Shown in pieces: positions 24,736 through 35,929 of a DNA stretch of 64,000 nt; the stretch's first letter is position 1; each line of letters starts with the position of its first letter. The position numbers and the translations under genes are program-made. This DNA comes from Bryum argenteum (Eukaryota; Streptophyta; Bryopsida; Bryales; Bryaceae). The notes beneath the pieces were generated by a model that was not told where the DNA came from, did not search any database, and saw only the letters and a program-made list of their open reading frames with translations. The DNA lies in NCBI GenBank assembly GCA_037043015.1, contig CM073321.1:34450101-34514100 (forward strand), written 5' to 3'.

Positions 24736-25641
24736 TCAGGCTGATATCGGGGCAGTTAGATGAGCAAGTTTTTCGATATACATCTTGTTGAATTGCGAAA
24801 TGCCAAGCAACCTTTGGACACCCTTTTGATCCGTGGGTGGAGTCATATCAAGGATGTCTTGAATCTTTGATGGGTCTAGGAGTTTTCTATACTTGCAACC
24901 AATGTATCCCAAGATGACCCCGACAAAATAGAGGAACATGCATTTGTTGGCGTTTAGGCTTACTCTGTTTTCCCTGCAGTCCTGGAAAATCTGTCGTAAC
25001 TCGTCAACATGGTCCTGCATACGGCCGTATACTTTTCCATCATCTAGATATATGCGGAAGAATTTCTTCAAATATGGGCGGAAAATTAATTCCATGACGC
25101 GTTATAATGACATAGGTGCATTTTTAGCCCCAAATGGCATTCTTTCGAATTGATATGGTCCCCATTCCGTAGAAAATGCACTTCTGTTCTTGTCTTGCTC
25201 TGCCATGGCGACTTAGTAGTATCCTGAAAAGCAATCTAGGAACGAGTACATTTTGTGTCAAACTACTTCATCAATGATTTTTTCCATATAAGGCAAGGGA
25301 TAGTGATCCTTTTTAGTTGCGGCATTTAATTTGCAAAAATCTACACAGATTTGTAAGGCGCTATTTTTCTTGGGAATGATAACCATCGGGGACAACCATG
25401 GTGCCGAGTCTACCGGGGATATGAATTTGGCACTAAGCAACTTGTCCAACTCTGTTTTGACTCTGGCAGCGTAGTTTGGGTTCATTCGGTATCTGCGTTG
25501 CTGTATCGCGTGCGCGTTTGGAATTAAGTCGATGGTATGTTCGGCTATAGTCCTCGGTATCCCTTCCAAGTCTTCATGCGTCCACACAAAGATATCTTGG
25601 TATTCCTTGAAAAGAGCTATAGTCGCTTGTTTGATTGCCAA
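24736..25641 (-). pseudogene. Reverse transcriptase remnant
   Basis: The first frame (25641-25258) carries the fingers/palm entry: a conserved YRMNP segment, SAPWLSPMVIIPKKN and the palm aspartate in QICVDFCKLNAATKKDHYPLP. The second frame (25095-24736) has the catalytic box as YLDD (RIYLDDGKVYG) and the thumb region (RLLGISQFNKMYI). The stretch between (25257-25096) is interrupted by stops. F-x-D-D or Y-x-D-D is the universal RT signature, so the identification is secure even though the gene is broken. Confidence 0.85.
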
Positions 25642-26101
25642 TGGTGCGTCGGCGTCAATTTTTTTACATTCTTTGGCTCTTGTGCGGTACCAAGGTTAAC
25701 CAACTCTACCTGTTCTTTCGTTCCATGAGTCCATCCTGTCACCACATGTTGGCTTAAAGCCTTGGTTGCCGGGGTGTTATCAATAGTGACTCCTTTGGAA
25801 ATTTCCGTGGTAAACCTCGGGGGGATGTTAAGCGTCTCTTCCTGGGAGACCACACTGGCCAAGTGAATCTCTGCTAACGGAATTAGATCGGGGTCGGCGT
25901 GGAACACAAGAGCTTCTTGTTCTTAAGTGAGTCCTTTGCCCCATCCCGTGGCGGCTTAACTTCGTATTTCTTGGACTTTTTCTCTGGTGATGCACCTATC
26001 CACGGAAATTATCATGGTTTTTCCATATCTCCGGATTCTTCTCAGGTTTCTTGCCCAGTCATGAATGGCATTCATATTGTGTAACCAAGGTCCTCCTAGA
26101 A

Positions 26102-26350
26102 TCACAGAAAATTACTGCTATCCGGCATGTCTATGACAACAAAAGTTGCCGGTGTCGAGATACCGTGGGTGGTGATGGCAACGGTGACCAATATCTCCAA
26201 TGGAGTTACCGGGGCGTCGTTTGCCATTTTCAAGACAAATTGGGTTGTCGTTGGAGGTGGCAGTCCTAATTGTTGTCGGAGGTGATTGCTGATGACATTG
26301 ACCCCGGAGCCTCCGTCGACCAATACATTGGCCAACTGATGTTGCCCCAA
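26102..26350 (-). pseudogene. Retroviral-type aspartic protease remnant
   Basis: Begins with ANVLVDGGSGVNVISNHL, where V-D-G-G-S stands for the active-site D-(S/T)-G-(A/S). Then come LKMANDAPVTP and ITTHGISTPATFVVIDM. The spacing suits a gypsy protease. The active-site D is kept, but G replaces S/T in the second position. The frame stops at 26102. Confidence 0.65.
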
Positions 26351-26989
26351 TCATACATGTATGACCGCTCCATCTGTGTCTATTGTGGTTGCATTGACTT
26401 CCACGGTAGCCAAGGCCGTGTCCGTGGTTTTGTGAATATTCTGTATATAGGTCTGCAATTCTGGACTTGTTTTTAGTAAGTCAACTAAGGTTATCCGTAC
26501 GTCGGTTTTGTCCAGAACATGTTGTAAGTCTGGAACTGTCTGTGTTTCAAGGTTAGCTTAGATCTCCATTCAAAGGTTATGTAATCTTTCCCAATGCTGC
26601 TCAGCAAAAGGTTTGCGATGCTCCACTACGTGATTATCCATGGTGGCCTTAGACCGTGCGGTCACCGCAGCAGTACTTATAGTTGCCACACTAGTTCCAT
26701 GGACCTGAGTAAGTGTAACTCCCCCCTTTCGATGCATGGGCTTACTTCGGAGTTGCCCGTCGTTGCCTTGTTGTCTGCGGTGTTACATGTATTGGCCCAG
26801 CGTTGTTTCAAAACTGGGCAATGACTTTGCCTATGATGAGGTAAAAACATTCCGAGCAACTGTCGCTCCTTCCAGGTTGGAAAGCATCCACGTTGATTTT
26901 GTCTAGAAACATGGTCGCGGCCGTGGCCCGTGCAAGTCGAGTATCTTAGTCCTTGAAGACGCTTTGGCAAACCAACAACGCCCAGCGTT

Positions 26990-27603
26990 TAATTTGCCAT
27001 AGGTTGTATATAGCGTAGGTGTAGAACGAGTGGCCGTTCGAGATGTCGGAAGTGGCAACAGGGGTGTTTGAGTCTTATAGATGACACTGAATTCCCTGCT
27101 AATATCGTTGGCAGCGGCTAGTATGTCCTGTAATGTTTTGACACGGCGGATGATGATACCTTGCTGTATTCATGGTAACAATCCCTTCTTGAACCATTCG
27201 CAAAGGTAATCCTCCTCGGGTCATTGACTCACTTTCTTTGCTAGTTGCTTAAACCGGTCATAAAATTTATCAACATGTTTGTTTCCTTCTTGCTGGATGT
27301 TTCCTAAAGCCCGTAGTATTTCGGAGCTTGTCTTTAGTTTTCGGAATTTCTGTAAAAACTCCGCTCCATCTCTTCTCATGTTGGCAATAGATGTTTGGCC
27401 TCAAAATCAATGTACCAATTTATGTGATTGCCTTGGAGCGTAGTTCCAAATATATTAAACAAGTTTTCAGTGCGGGTGACTCCGTTGGTCCGTGCTATCA
27501 CTTTGAATCTACGAATATGCCAATCTGGGTCGCCAGAGTCATCAAAGACTGGGTAATGTATTTTTGGTAGTTTGACGAGCCTATCATGTTCCCGGGATGC
27601 CAT
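26990..27603 (-). pseudogene. gag remnant
   Basis: The N-terminal frame contains KLPKIHYPVFDDSGDPDWHI and an IFGTTLQGNHINWYIDF segment. This is the conserved W-x-x-x-F / L-x-G-x-A-x-x-W arrangement of plant retrotransposon capsids (Retrotrans_gag). The frame breaks at 27376 and recognisable capsid-like sequence continues in other frames toward 27.0 kb. Another frame at 27779-27498 is an overlapping shadow. Confidence 0.6.
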
Positions 27604-27939
27604 AGAAGCCCGTGGGATTGATGGGCGGTAGGACAGTTGGTCCTAGGTTGACCACGGGTAGGTTTGGAACGGTTGTCGACGTTCCTATCCCCTGGAGATA
27701 GTGCGAATTTATCAATTTGATCTTGGCGTTGGTGGCGTTGTTTTTTGCCGCCAAATTTGTCATTTGTTGTTTTATCCACTGGAGTAGTTCTCTTGTCGTA
27801 TCTTGGACATCTTGGGGTGTAGCCTCCTAGGGCTCAACGTCCTTTTCTGTCGGTTTCTGTGGAGCCGTGGTGTCTAGTTGCGGTTGTTTTCATTTTCATG
27901 GAATGACTCAACATTCCATCCCCAGCATGGTCGCCCAAA

Positions 27940-28480
27940 TGTTGGCTTGGGTTAACAAGGATGGAATGCTTTATAAGTTCATCCAACAAGGACAACGCAG
28001 TTCCTTAGGGCAGCAAGGATGGATTGAAGACAATTCAGGTCTCGAAAGAAGGGCTTTGGCTGAATTGAGTGCTGTCGTTGAACTTCAGGGAGGAGGAGGA
28101 ATTTGTACTTTCTATCTATAGAGGCGCTAGAAGAATACTAAGGGTAAGACTGGTGCCAATAGGGATTTTGCGATGGGCAAAGAGTGTCAGAGATAATTTG
28201 GAGACTTAGAGTAAACGAATGGTGCCACTACGTAGACGTCTGGACGTTCTAGCTACGGTGACTTAGGTGCCGTGGAGATTCTAGCAAGGACATAGGCTCA
28301 GAGTAATTGTTTGAGGAGTTAGGTTTCTTGGCTATGGCCTTCAAACATGAACAGCAAGCAATCACGGGAAGAGAAGGAGACGTTAGTGGAGAGAGAGAGA
28401 AAGTAGTCAGCTCTTAGCCTTTGCATTCATGCCATGATCAACATACATCAGAGTTTCTGGAACTAAGCACAAAAGAGCAT
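27940..28480 (-). repeat. Putative 5' LTR of the Ty3/gypsy element
   Basis: Immediately beyond the primer-binding-like site, + strand sequence starts TGTTGGCTTGGG, consistent with the TG...CA ends of LTRs. It continues as non-coding DNA. The outer boundary is uncertain because no second LTR exists in the window to compare; 28480 is only an approximate limit. Confidence 0.4.
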
Positions 28481-28818
28481 TTCTATAGTAACTATGCAGA
28501 GTCCCTTCTCCGGTTTTCTAATGCTTATATCCTACGCCGCACCGTAGAGGTCCTGGAAATTGGACGGTGCCCTTGGCGAAGTGCCGTGGTGTCGTGATGT
28601 CCTCGGTCAGAAGCTATCGCCTCCGCCTTGGTCGCCATGGTGCCCTGTTCGGTGGCTATGGCCTCCGACGAGTGTGCCGTGGTTGCTTTGTTGTACTCAA
28701 TGTTCCCGCCTTGGTCGTCGTGGTGACGTCATTCGGGTAACACCTGTTGAGTTGCCCAACTTGAAATTAAATTGGGTCTTGACATTGCTTGATATATTTG
28801 CATGCGAAGTTTCTGCAG

Positions 28819-29160
28819 GTCGCCGCCTGTATTTCGAAGGCGTACCCGAAGTCAGTCGAGGTGGCATCGATTTGATGCTGGTCGAGTATCCAGATGGACT
28901 ACGTGTTCGGGGAGTTTCCGATCGCGAGCACTAGATCCCACGCTGGAATTTGATCAGGAAACCTTCTTGAAGACAATCCCCAAGTTCGCCTACAGGTACC
29001 TCCATGACGACGGGGCAATTGTTATCTTCTATCCGGATTCGTATGTTGTGCGGAAGAAGATCAAGGCTTTCACATCAAACTTTAACCTGAAGATTGCGTT
29101 GGAGTGGGACATACTCAACTCCCTTCTATTATGCAGCCCATTGACCCCCTACACAATTGG
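28819..29160 (+). pseudogene. Methyltransferase-like fragment (motif IV variant EYPDG)
   Basis: Starts after a possible acceptor (tttctgcag at 28810-28818) and ends before a donor-like gtaagatcc near 29160. The frame GGIDLMLVEYPDGLR resembles strand 4 plus motif IV of class I amino-methyltransferases, where D-P-P-(Y/W/F) is usual and E-Y-P-D is the variant here. A frame change follows after DREH. The next part (FLKTIPKFAYRYLHDDGAIV then IFYPDS) looks like the following helix and strand 5 with the typical L-x-x-D-G turn. Then comes LKIALEWDILNSLLLCSP. The SAM-binding N-terminal half is not recognised. The call rests on secondary-structure pattern only; it may be a different Rossmann-type protein. 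Confidence 0.35.
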
Positions 29161-29179
29161 TAAGATCCACATTTAGTTG

Positions 29180-29930
29180 TTATTTTATTTCTGTGGTGTG
29201 AAGGTAACAATCCTAGTACTCAAACTCGAATCAAGAAATGGCCGCGGTTTAGTACTGGGACTCGTACTGAAACTCGCCGGGACTCGACTGTGTGACACCG
29301 CCATTGTGACTCACTCTCGCGCTGGGTGGTGATGGCCGGGTTCCGCGTGGTAGCGTAGGCCACAATTGTTGAGGGCTCTCAAAAGCTGGACTTGAGTGTG
29401 GGCTTGAATGTGATGGTGGCCGTCAAGGTGAACCTTGATCTCTGCTACCACGACATCAGGTTATAATTTGGCCTCGGTGCCACAGGTGTGTTGTGCCCTG
29501 CACAGACGACGACAACTTGTAAGACCGTGACAATGGTGGTGGCCAACTTGGTGTACATGGAACGGAGTGAAGGCAAAGCAGAGGCTGACCGTGGAAGAGT
29601 ATGGAAACATTTCGAGTTCAACAGTGGCCGTTCCAGTTGCCTGTTGCGCCGACATGAATCTCGGGGCATTGGCGGTGCATGCAAGTGGTTGCAAGGATGC
29701 CTTGTCGGGGCATCATGGTGGTTGACTGGTAGCGGCAGCTGCTTAGATGGTGCCGGCGTGCCTTCCGTTGGTGCCCGCGGAACCCCCTCGAAGCCCCGCC
29801 AGACCCTGCTCGAGGCACTAATCACCCCCTTAGAGCTCTGGCATGCCAGCTTAGGGTCATGACTGGTCGTGCCCCAAGCATTTTCGTTGAGTCGCGGTAG
29901 GGGTCCCCGTAGATGACTACGATGCCACTG
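29180..29930. other. GC-rich stretch without a supported gene
   Basis: Open frames on both strands (for example 29488-29862 + and 29825-29445 -) overlap each other and show no conserved pattern. I regard them as chance frames in GC-rich DNA. Confidence 0.4.
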
Positions 29931-29934
29931 GCCA

Positions 29935-30120
29935 CGGTTCCAACATCAGCCTTGGCTGTGACAAGCAATTTTGCGAGCACCCTGTTACCCCTCGCGCGGT
30001 TCCAACATCAGCCTAGGGTGCGGTAAAGCACCTGTGCCTGCACTCCGGTGCTCATCACGCGGTTCCAAATTCAGCCTTGGGTGTGGCAAGGGGCAGTGCT
30101 GGCACTCCGGTGCGCACTCG
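29935..30120. repeat. Tandem repeat, about 62-bp unit, three copies
   Basis: Units begin near 29935, 29997 and 30058 with (gc)ggttccaa(ca/at)tcagcct and continue (t/a)ggg(t/c)g(t/c)gg-aag and gcactccggtgc. Imperfect copies, no coding function seen. Confidence 0.65.
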
Positions 30121-30499
30121 AGTCCCACCGGCCACTGACCAGTCAAATGCAGGGTGTGCCTAGCATTGTCGATCGAGGCTGCTCTGGATATAATTTAGTC
30201 ATCAGTACTAGACACGGAGAGAAGTCCCATGGCCTAACTAAGTATTTTTTGAAACGAAACACATTGGTAACACCATATTATAAACAAGCTTTCTTGTGTC
30301 CAAATACGCCAGGTCCTGTTGCATTCCAACCAGTTTCCAATCATGTTTTCACCGCATTCTATACCCAAACCTACAAAACATTCAGATCGATTGTTTCGTA
30401 CGAGGGCTTACTCAATCATTACCTGTCATATTCATTGCTTAGAGTCGTCAACGTCATTGTCTACAGTCGGTTTACACAATTTTAGCAAATGTTTTTTGT

Positions 30500-31017
30500 C
30501 TATTGTTTCAAAGCTTCATGACCTACTACCATCTGTTCTGTCAAGCACAATATATCTTTTCTGGAATGTCGCCTCCTCTTGGAGACCATATGTTCGGGGA
30601 GGCATACGAAACAAGTTCAACAGATGTCTTCAGACTCTATTGCTTCTTCGACGATGTCGTGACCATAATTACAAATAATGCACGTCGCGCACCAACATAA
30701 TTCGCAGCAACTGCAGTCGATGAGTTTGTCTGTCTTTCCACACCAATAGCACATATCGACATCCATTGCCTAGACAAAACCATGTCAAAATCATAAGCAG
30801 CTCACAATTAACCAAACTTGAACCTCACCACCTTTTTATGTGAACTACAAGACGTACTTACATGCTTCTTAACGTCGATGCTCTTCTCGATCTAATGCTC
30901 CAGAAATGCCACGCGTACCACACACATTACAACGTGGAGTTCCGCATGAAAATCCAAGTCGTCCAAACTTTTCATTTCTTCCCCGCAAGCTATGCATGTC
31001 AGTGTCCTCTCCGCCAT
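30500..31017 (-). pseudogene. ADD-type (ATRX/DNMT3-like) zinc-finger protein, decayed
   Basis: Two exons on the minus strand. Exon 1 (31017-30862) starts MAERTLTCIACGEEMKSLDD with DFHAELHVVMCVVR, resembling the first, GATA-like finger of ADD domains (C-x2-C, H/F spacer, C-x2-C; the last Cys appears as Arg). A TAG after FLEH interrupts it. It ends at a consensus donor GTAAGT at 30861-30856. Exon 2 starts at 30769 after tctag, in the same phase: CYWCGKTDKLIDCSCCELCW then CATCII, the PHD-like finger with C-x2-C, L-I-x-C-x2-C and C-x2-C-I spacing. EDIC, a TGA, then TCFVC follows; in ADD proteins a Trp commonly sits between those cysteines, so TGA is a plausible TGG mutant. The stop is at 30502-30500. 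ADD domains read histone H3 in ATRX and DNMT3. No helicase or methyltransferase domain is attached here. Confidence 0.6.
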
Positions 31018-31189
31018 TGTCAAAATAAGTACCTGCAAGCACAAACTTTCAACAGAGCTTCTAAGTAAACCGGACTGGTACTCACACATCGACAATCGAC
31101 CATCCACTATCACAACAATCTCAACTAGTATTCACATCAACCTCCGACCACCGACTTCAAACAACTACAGTTCTACCATGTTCTAAGTG

Positions 31190-32565
31190 AAGAAGCAATT
31201 ACATTCACTGCGAGTGCGAGTACAAAGGTTCTAAGACCTACATCGACTATCAACCATCCATGACCCAATCCCTACAGCGCTCGCTACAGTTCTAACAGGT
31301 TCTATGTGGAGCAGCAAGTGCGGTTGCGCCTTGATACCAGCAACAAATTTCGACCTACTAAGTACACGAAGAATGCGAAGAAGTCCAATTCAAAAGCAAG
31401 CACAACTAGTAATGCTAGATTACCAACATGAACAACGCAAACCTATGAGTCGCCCAAAACGTGTTGAGTGTAATCGAGAACCGCTCAAAATGATGACAAG
31501 TTTTTGGCCACAACCAGACAGAGAGAGCCGGCACAACCGCACAACAAAACTGAAAGCCGGCACATGCTATTGACCATAGCCTATGGTACGCCAAATGTGC
31601 AAGATTGACATGTCGGAGATGAGCATGGGAACGGTGGCTGTTACCTCCATGCATGCTTTGAGGGTGACTGACAGAAATGAGGTTGACCGCTACCTTACCA
31701 TAGCGTTTATTCTTGATTACCATGAATAATTCCTTATATCGATCCTCACATATCATGCATGCACATCAGATTTATGCCACTATTTTCTAGATTAATCTCC
31801 GAAATAATACTACATCAAATTTCAATTTGATTGAGAAGATGAATGTTTAAACTATTTCAATCTCAACGTTTAAACTATTTCAATTTGCCTGTAAATGCTT
31901 ACATGGAACAAGCGGACTTGTTTTAAGCCCGCAATACAGGCTCCATAACTTGACACCATTTCCACACCACAAAATTCTCAAAAAACTAAGAACTAAGACC
32001 TCAAACGAACATTCTCGAATGAACTAAATATTTGACTTACCTTTGTCCAAATCGCCTCAGCCTTGAACTCCACGTATAGTTCACACATTGCCACTCCTTC
32101 ACCACAACCCACGCCCTCATTGTTAGTGATCATCGTTACATTCTACCAGATTCAACACTAGATACCAAGTGCTAAACACGGTAATACCAATACAACACCA
32201 TATTCATTATTTTCAGAGTATCCCTCAATAATGAGAGTATTGTTGAGTCCCAAAAGTAATGATAAAAGCCAAATAGACCGTTAAAAATGGTATAAAGTAG
32301 ATAAAGATGGATGAATAGATGTATACCATAATGGAATATACATGAATGTATGTTTATTTATAGACATTGTATACACCAATTGACCACGTCAAAGGAAATA
32401 TGCTCATCCAGATATAAATGTGAGCTCTACACACATATGAATGATCTGAATGTACGATGGTAAATACGATATTTCTATACCAATAGAACAATACAATATC
32501 GTGTTGAACGTGGGCTACCCATGAAGAACTACGCCAATTAATGTCTCCTTAACCATCTGAAGACT
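31190..32565. other. Spacer with no supported gene
   Basis: Mixed AT-rich DNA. Short frames at 31304-31573 and 31756-31415 overlap on opposite strands and show no conserved sequence. A short direct repeat (gtttaaactatttcaat) occurs at about 31847-31880. Confidence 0.4.
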
Positions 32566-32569
32566 GTTG

Positions 32570-33054
32570 CTGTATCACAAGTGCGAACGGCTTCGAATTT
32601 TAGCTAGTGCCTTCCACACTTCTGGTCTACGACTGTAGCTTGTGTATGGTGACGAACGCGAACTTGAATTTTCACGTCTTTGAAGCTTCAAAATCCGTTG
32701 CTCCAATGCATCACGAACTGGAGGACAAGTAACTCTGGGCTAAAATCCATCGTGTGATTGAGTCTCGCGGTCACCCTCGTGTAATGGCGGGCGCATCATA
32801 CGGAAAGGCAAACGCAAGGTATCAACAGCGTGTGCAACAGACGGTTTAGGTGGCCCCATTAGTTCTGTCATGCAGTCTCCAAGTTCTGCAGCCGTCTCCA
32901 AAGACTTCAATGGACAAGGCGTAGAGAGAGAATGTGTCGTCGCACCACGAGATATTTTCAGCGACGATGCCATATGAGGTGATACACGAAGAGCCGGGGA
33001 CTCAAAGATGACGGTATGGGCACAAGCGCTGCTGAGATTGACGCCTAAGTCCAT
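32570..33054 (-). pseudogene. Basic Ser/Arg-rich exon (third gene of module D)
   Basis: The frame 33054-32740 (SLSTPCPLKSLETAAELGD) is interrupted by a TAG and continues in the same frame to about 32570. There it becomes basic and coiled-coil-like (RDALEQRILKLQRRENSSSR, then SYSRRPEVWKALAKIRSRS). Position and composition match the third exon of modules A and B. No domain recognised. Confidence 0.4.
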
Positions 33055-33554
33055 GAAAAGAGATTGAGAAATGTAAGTAAATCAAACTATGATTGAAGTT
33101 AAAAACGAGAAAAACTCATAGATGAAGCGCTTCACGTATTACATATACATGCACCGGAAGTGCATCCTCAACTAACTCGAGAATCATCATAAAGCTTTCT
33201 TTGCGGAGCGCCACCTCGACTTGATTCGTCTATCCTGGTACGGTTCTTGGTGAGGGGAAGGAGAACATGCGAGTGTGGTCGCTTATCGCCAAAAGGAGGA
33301 CTATCCACAACACCATCATCGATTGCCATTGTCGAGTAGTCCATAGTTGATTGTGCGATTCTTTCTTGAGTACATTATATGGCCCATTCTACTCTGCGAA
33401 ATTGTGTATTGTTCGTAGTCCAAAATCAAATCGCCAGAAGCGGTATAACGGAAATCAAAAGCATTGTCCGAAACCGAGACGGAATTGGACACCTGGATAC
33501 GAATTCATTTTAGAGGAATCATCAACAAGGATGATATGCAACATGATATAGCCA

Positions 33555-33578
33555 AATCAGCTTGACTCGAGTTAAATC
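33555..33578. repeat. P1/P3-like palindrome in module D
   Basis: Half-sites read aatcagcttga and tcgagttaaat around a central C, intermediate between P1 (tttagctcga) and P3 (ttcaactcga). It lies between the FCP1-like gene and the third exon of D, comparable to a P2 copy at 57770 in module B. Confidence 0.6.
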
Positions 33579-33792
33579 AATGTTGAGAGAACTAGCACCA
33601 TCAAATACTACAATAAAATAAAAGGTCGGACACAAGCCCGCCGAAATGAAATCGGTCAGGGGAAAAATTATTATTGAAATCATTTATTATAATCTACACA
33701 ATATACATGGCAAATTTGAATCATGTTTGGTGAGACCAATCATGGTTAACTAGCCAAATCAAGCACTAGCTTCCTAGAAGCCTCTACGGCGT

Positions 33793-34952
33793 TAATAAGC
33801 TCATCGTATTATGAAGTATCGAGCTCTTCAGAGAGCATTCTACGCCCAATGTTGTCTTCCCTACGGAAAGACAACAAGCCCCTGACCGCGGCTTTGATGT
33901 AGACGTTGAATCCAAGGGAGGAGCTCGTCCACCAAGAATCTGTCAGATACATCATGCTCTGACCACGAGACTGGCAGTACGACATTCTCTGGTTCATTCA
34001 CGCCGTGCTTCTCACGCCTATCGTCAATGATGATCGTGTCATGCTCGTTAAACTTTGAGTTTAGACCATTGAAAAGCATATCCAGTGGTTTGAGGAAGAA
34101 TTCCTTATTAGTCCCCTTCAACTTGAAGTTGGACAATTTATTCCGCGGTCCACGAACCTTGACAACCGCACATGAGCTCTGCCCCCAAACAAGGCACGGG
34201 GATGGCACACCCTGGAACAAGTAGTCACATATGGACTTTGTGGTCGCATGAACCATCGAACTCCATACGGAGACGTATGCAACTTCACTCAACTCACGAA
34301 GAAAATCAAGGCAGAAGGGCCGAACGGAAACAGCTTTGGGACCAACCGGAGCGGGTAAGACAAAGGAATGTGCACTCGCGACCATGTTGTAAACTTGGTC
34401 CTTTGGCATAAATCTCTTCTCCTTGCACACACAAGAGATATCGTTCAAGTCCAGAATGACATTGAGCCACTTCCATGGCACCCTTGAAGGAAAAGAGCGA
34501 GGGATATCCTCTGCGGCTGCAACGACCGGACTGTGTGAATGACTCATCCCCTGTTTAGAAGGGGGGCAGACAAATGTGTAGACAGTTAAGTACTGCACTG
34601 CCACATTTCGAGACTGATCATTGCTATAACACTAAGGAATCCCAAATCCAAACAATGCGATGACAACGAACTGATAAAGAAAGGATTAAATGAAAATGGG
34701 ATTTTGGTATATGAACAGCATACCGACGTCTCTCATTGAGTTTCAGCTGTTTGTGAATCTCGTACAGCGGTAGAGGATAGAAGAGGATGTGAACCTCGAG
34801 CAAGATTGAATCCGGAATGTGACCTTCATTGTAATCATCTTGCGCCGTGTTACTTGCCTCATCATGAAACGGACTCATCGAACTAGTGTCTTCCATAGGG
34901 GGGACCTCATGAGACAAATATACATTCAAAACACTCTGCAAATCGATAGAGC
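33793..34952 (-). pseudogene. FCP1/NIF-like HAD phosphatase-family protein, paralog D2
   Basis: A first exon (34952-34795; acceptor ctacgcag, donor GTTCAC) encodes an acidic segment (HEVPPMEDTSSMS). The main exon starts at 34550 after tctaaacag. It shows motif I WLNVILDLNDISC, where the first Asp (nucleophile) is kept and the second is Asn. It also shows motif II VSVWSSMVHATTKSI, the motif III region NKEFFLKPLDML, and motif IV TIIIDDRREKH with both Asp, followed by LPWIQRLHQSRG. The frame stops at 33861. A neighbouring frame (RGLLSFRREDNIGRRM, to 33809) looks like its continuation, so a frameshift near 33880 is likely. FCP1 enzymes dephosphorylate Ser/Thr of the RNA polymerase II C-terminal domain; the D-x-N motif makes activity here uncertain. 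Confidence 0.65.
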
Positions 34953-35160
34953 CTGCGTAGAAATCAGAGGGAGAAAATGTGTAAGAAAATATGATTGTAT
35001 TCCAAACTTTGCGTTCAAAAATGAGCGTCATATACAAAAAGTATTTACACGATGAACACTAAGTCCAATCTAACAAAACTGTCCTAGGGGAATATATATA
35101 CTAGGCTAACAACAACTCTTGAAGGCTTCTACAGGCTATCTTCCATTAATCAAAGGAGAA

Positions 35161-35184
35161 GTTCACCTCGAGTCGAGTTAAATG
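35161..35184. repeat. P3-like palindrome in module D
   Basis: gttcacctcga, central G, tcgagttaaat. It shares the core ctcga-S-tcgag with P1 and P3. It lies between the ParB-like relic and the FCP1-like gene of module D, matching the P1 copy at 10089 in module A. Confidence 0.65.
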
Positions 35185-35203
35185 AAAGACTAGATCATGG
35201 AGT

Positions 35204-35925
35204 TCAACCTGATTGGATAACGTTCGTATCGAGAGTCTCATCCTGTGTCTCTATCTGCTCTTCCTCATCCACGACCTTCCTTTCTACATCGACTGGGTCC
35301 GAGGGTATGGAGCGACTTGATGGGCCTTGATCCCTACAAACATCTTGATCGACGTTGCCCGCAGGTGCTCGAGCTGCAGTCGACTCAAAAGACATGCCTT
35401 GGAGGGAACGTCGAGGAGATGAATGTCGAGCTGCACCACTGTCGGAAGACTAAGTGGCCCCGTGGGTCAAAAGCAGAGGTTCACTATGACTTGGATCAAG
35501 CGAGAGGAGCGGCTTTGCATTGAGGTGCAAAAGTGCTTGAACTACTACTCGAAGTATTCTTGCGAAGGCCTCAGACATCATTACGCTCCATCGGTGCTCA
35601 TCCTCCACTCTCTGGGTCTGCGTTCCTGGCCCTCTCGAGCAAGCATTGCTTCAACTTTGACCCTTTGTCGCGCCTGCGCCTCCTTCTGTATTCTAACAAG
35701 CCTTTCCATTAGAGCGTCAACGGATAGTGACTCCCTTCTCTTCTTCTGAGGCGATGGCGTGGAAGCCGGAAGAGAGCTATCGGAGAAGCCTTGTTCTTGG
35801 AGATGAGGAAGATGAGAAGATGAGCCTCGTCCATTTTGGGGCGTTATCGGAAGTTGGGATCCGTAGGCCTCAACATCTTGGTTAGAAGGGGATATTAAGT
35901 ATTTTGAGACAATTTGCAATCTCAA
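35204..35925 (-). pseudogene. C-terminal remnant of ParB-like gene (module D)
   Basis: The frame 35925-35581 carries a Ser/Pro-rich stretch (SSLPASTPSPQKKRRESLSV) and a helical block (MERLVRIQKEAQARQRVKV) comparable to the coiled-coil end of gene A (about 9640-9720). A further frame, 35395-35204, is acidic and ends at a stop. No ParB-like or middle exon of D is found to the right, where the DUF7869 gene's 3' end lies instead. D is therefore a relic that keeps only its 3' half. The homology is by composition and position, not by a diagnostic motif. Confidence 0.3.
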
Positions 35926-35929
35926 TTTA

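Larger units (their letters stand above)
23680..27939 (-). mobile_element. Ty3/gypsy retrotransposon internal region, decayed
   Basis: Minus-strand gag-pol remnant in the order gag (about 27600-27000), aspartic protease (26350-26102), reverse transcriptase (25641-24736), RNase H (24642-24260) and integrase (to about 23680). At 27921-27940 the minus strand reads tttgggcgaccatgctgggg, resembling the tRNA primer-binding sites of plant Ty3/gypsy elements, just inside the putative LTR. Frames are broken by several stops and shifts. The integrase loses its family pattern near 23680, so the rest of integrase and the 3' LTR are absent. The domain order (RT-RNase H-integrase) identifies Ty3/gypsy rather than copia. 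Confidence 0.85.

Noticed and set aside
29445-29862. Genes on either strand in the GC-rich 29.4-29.9 kb stretch
   Set aside because: Three overlapping frames of similar length, no conserved motifs or splice context.
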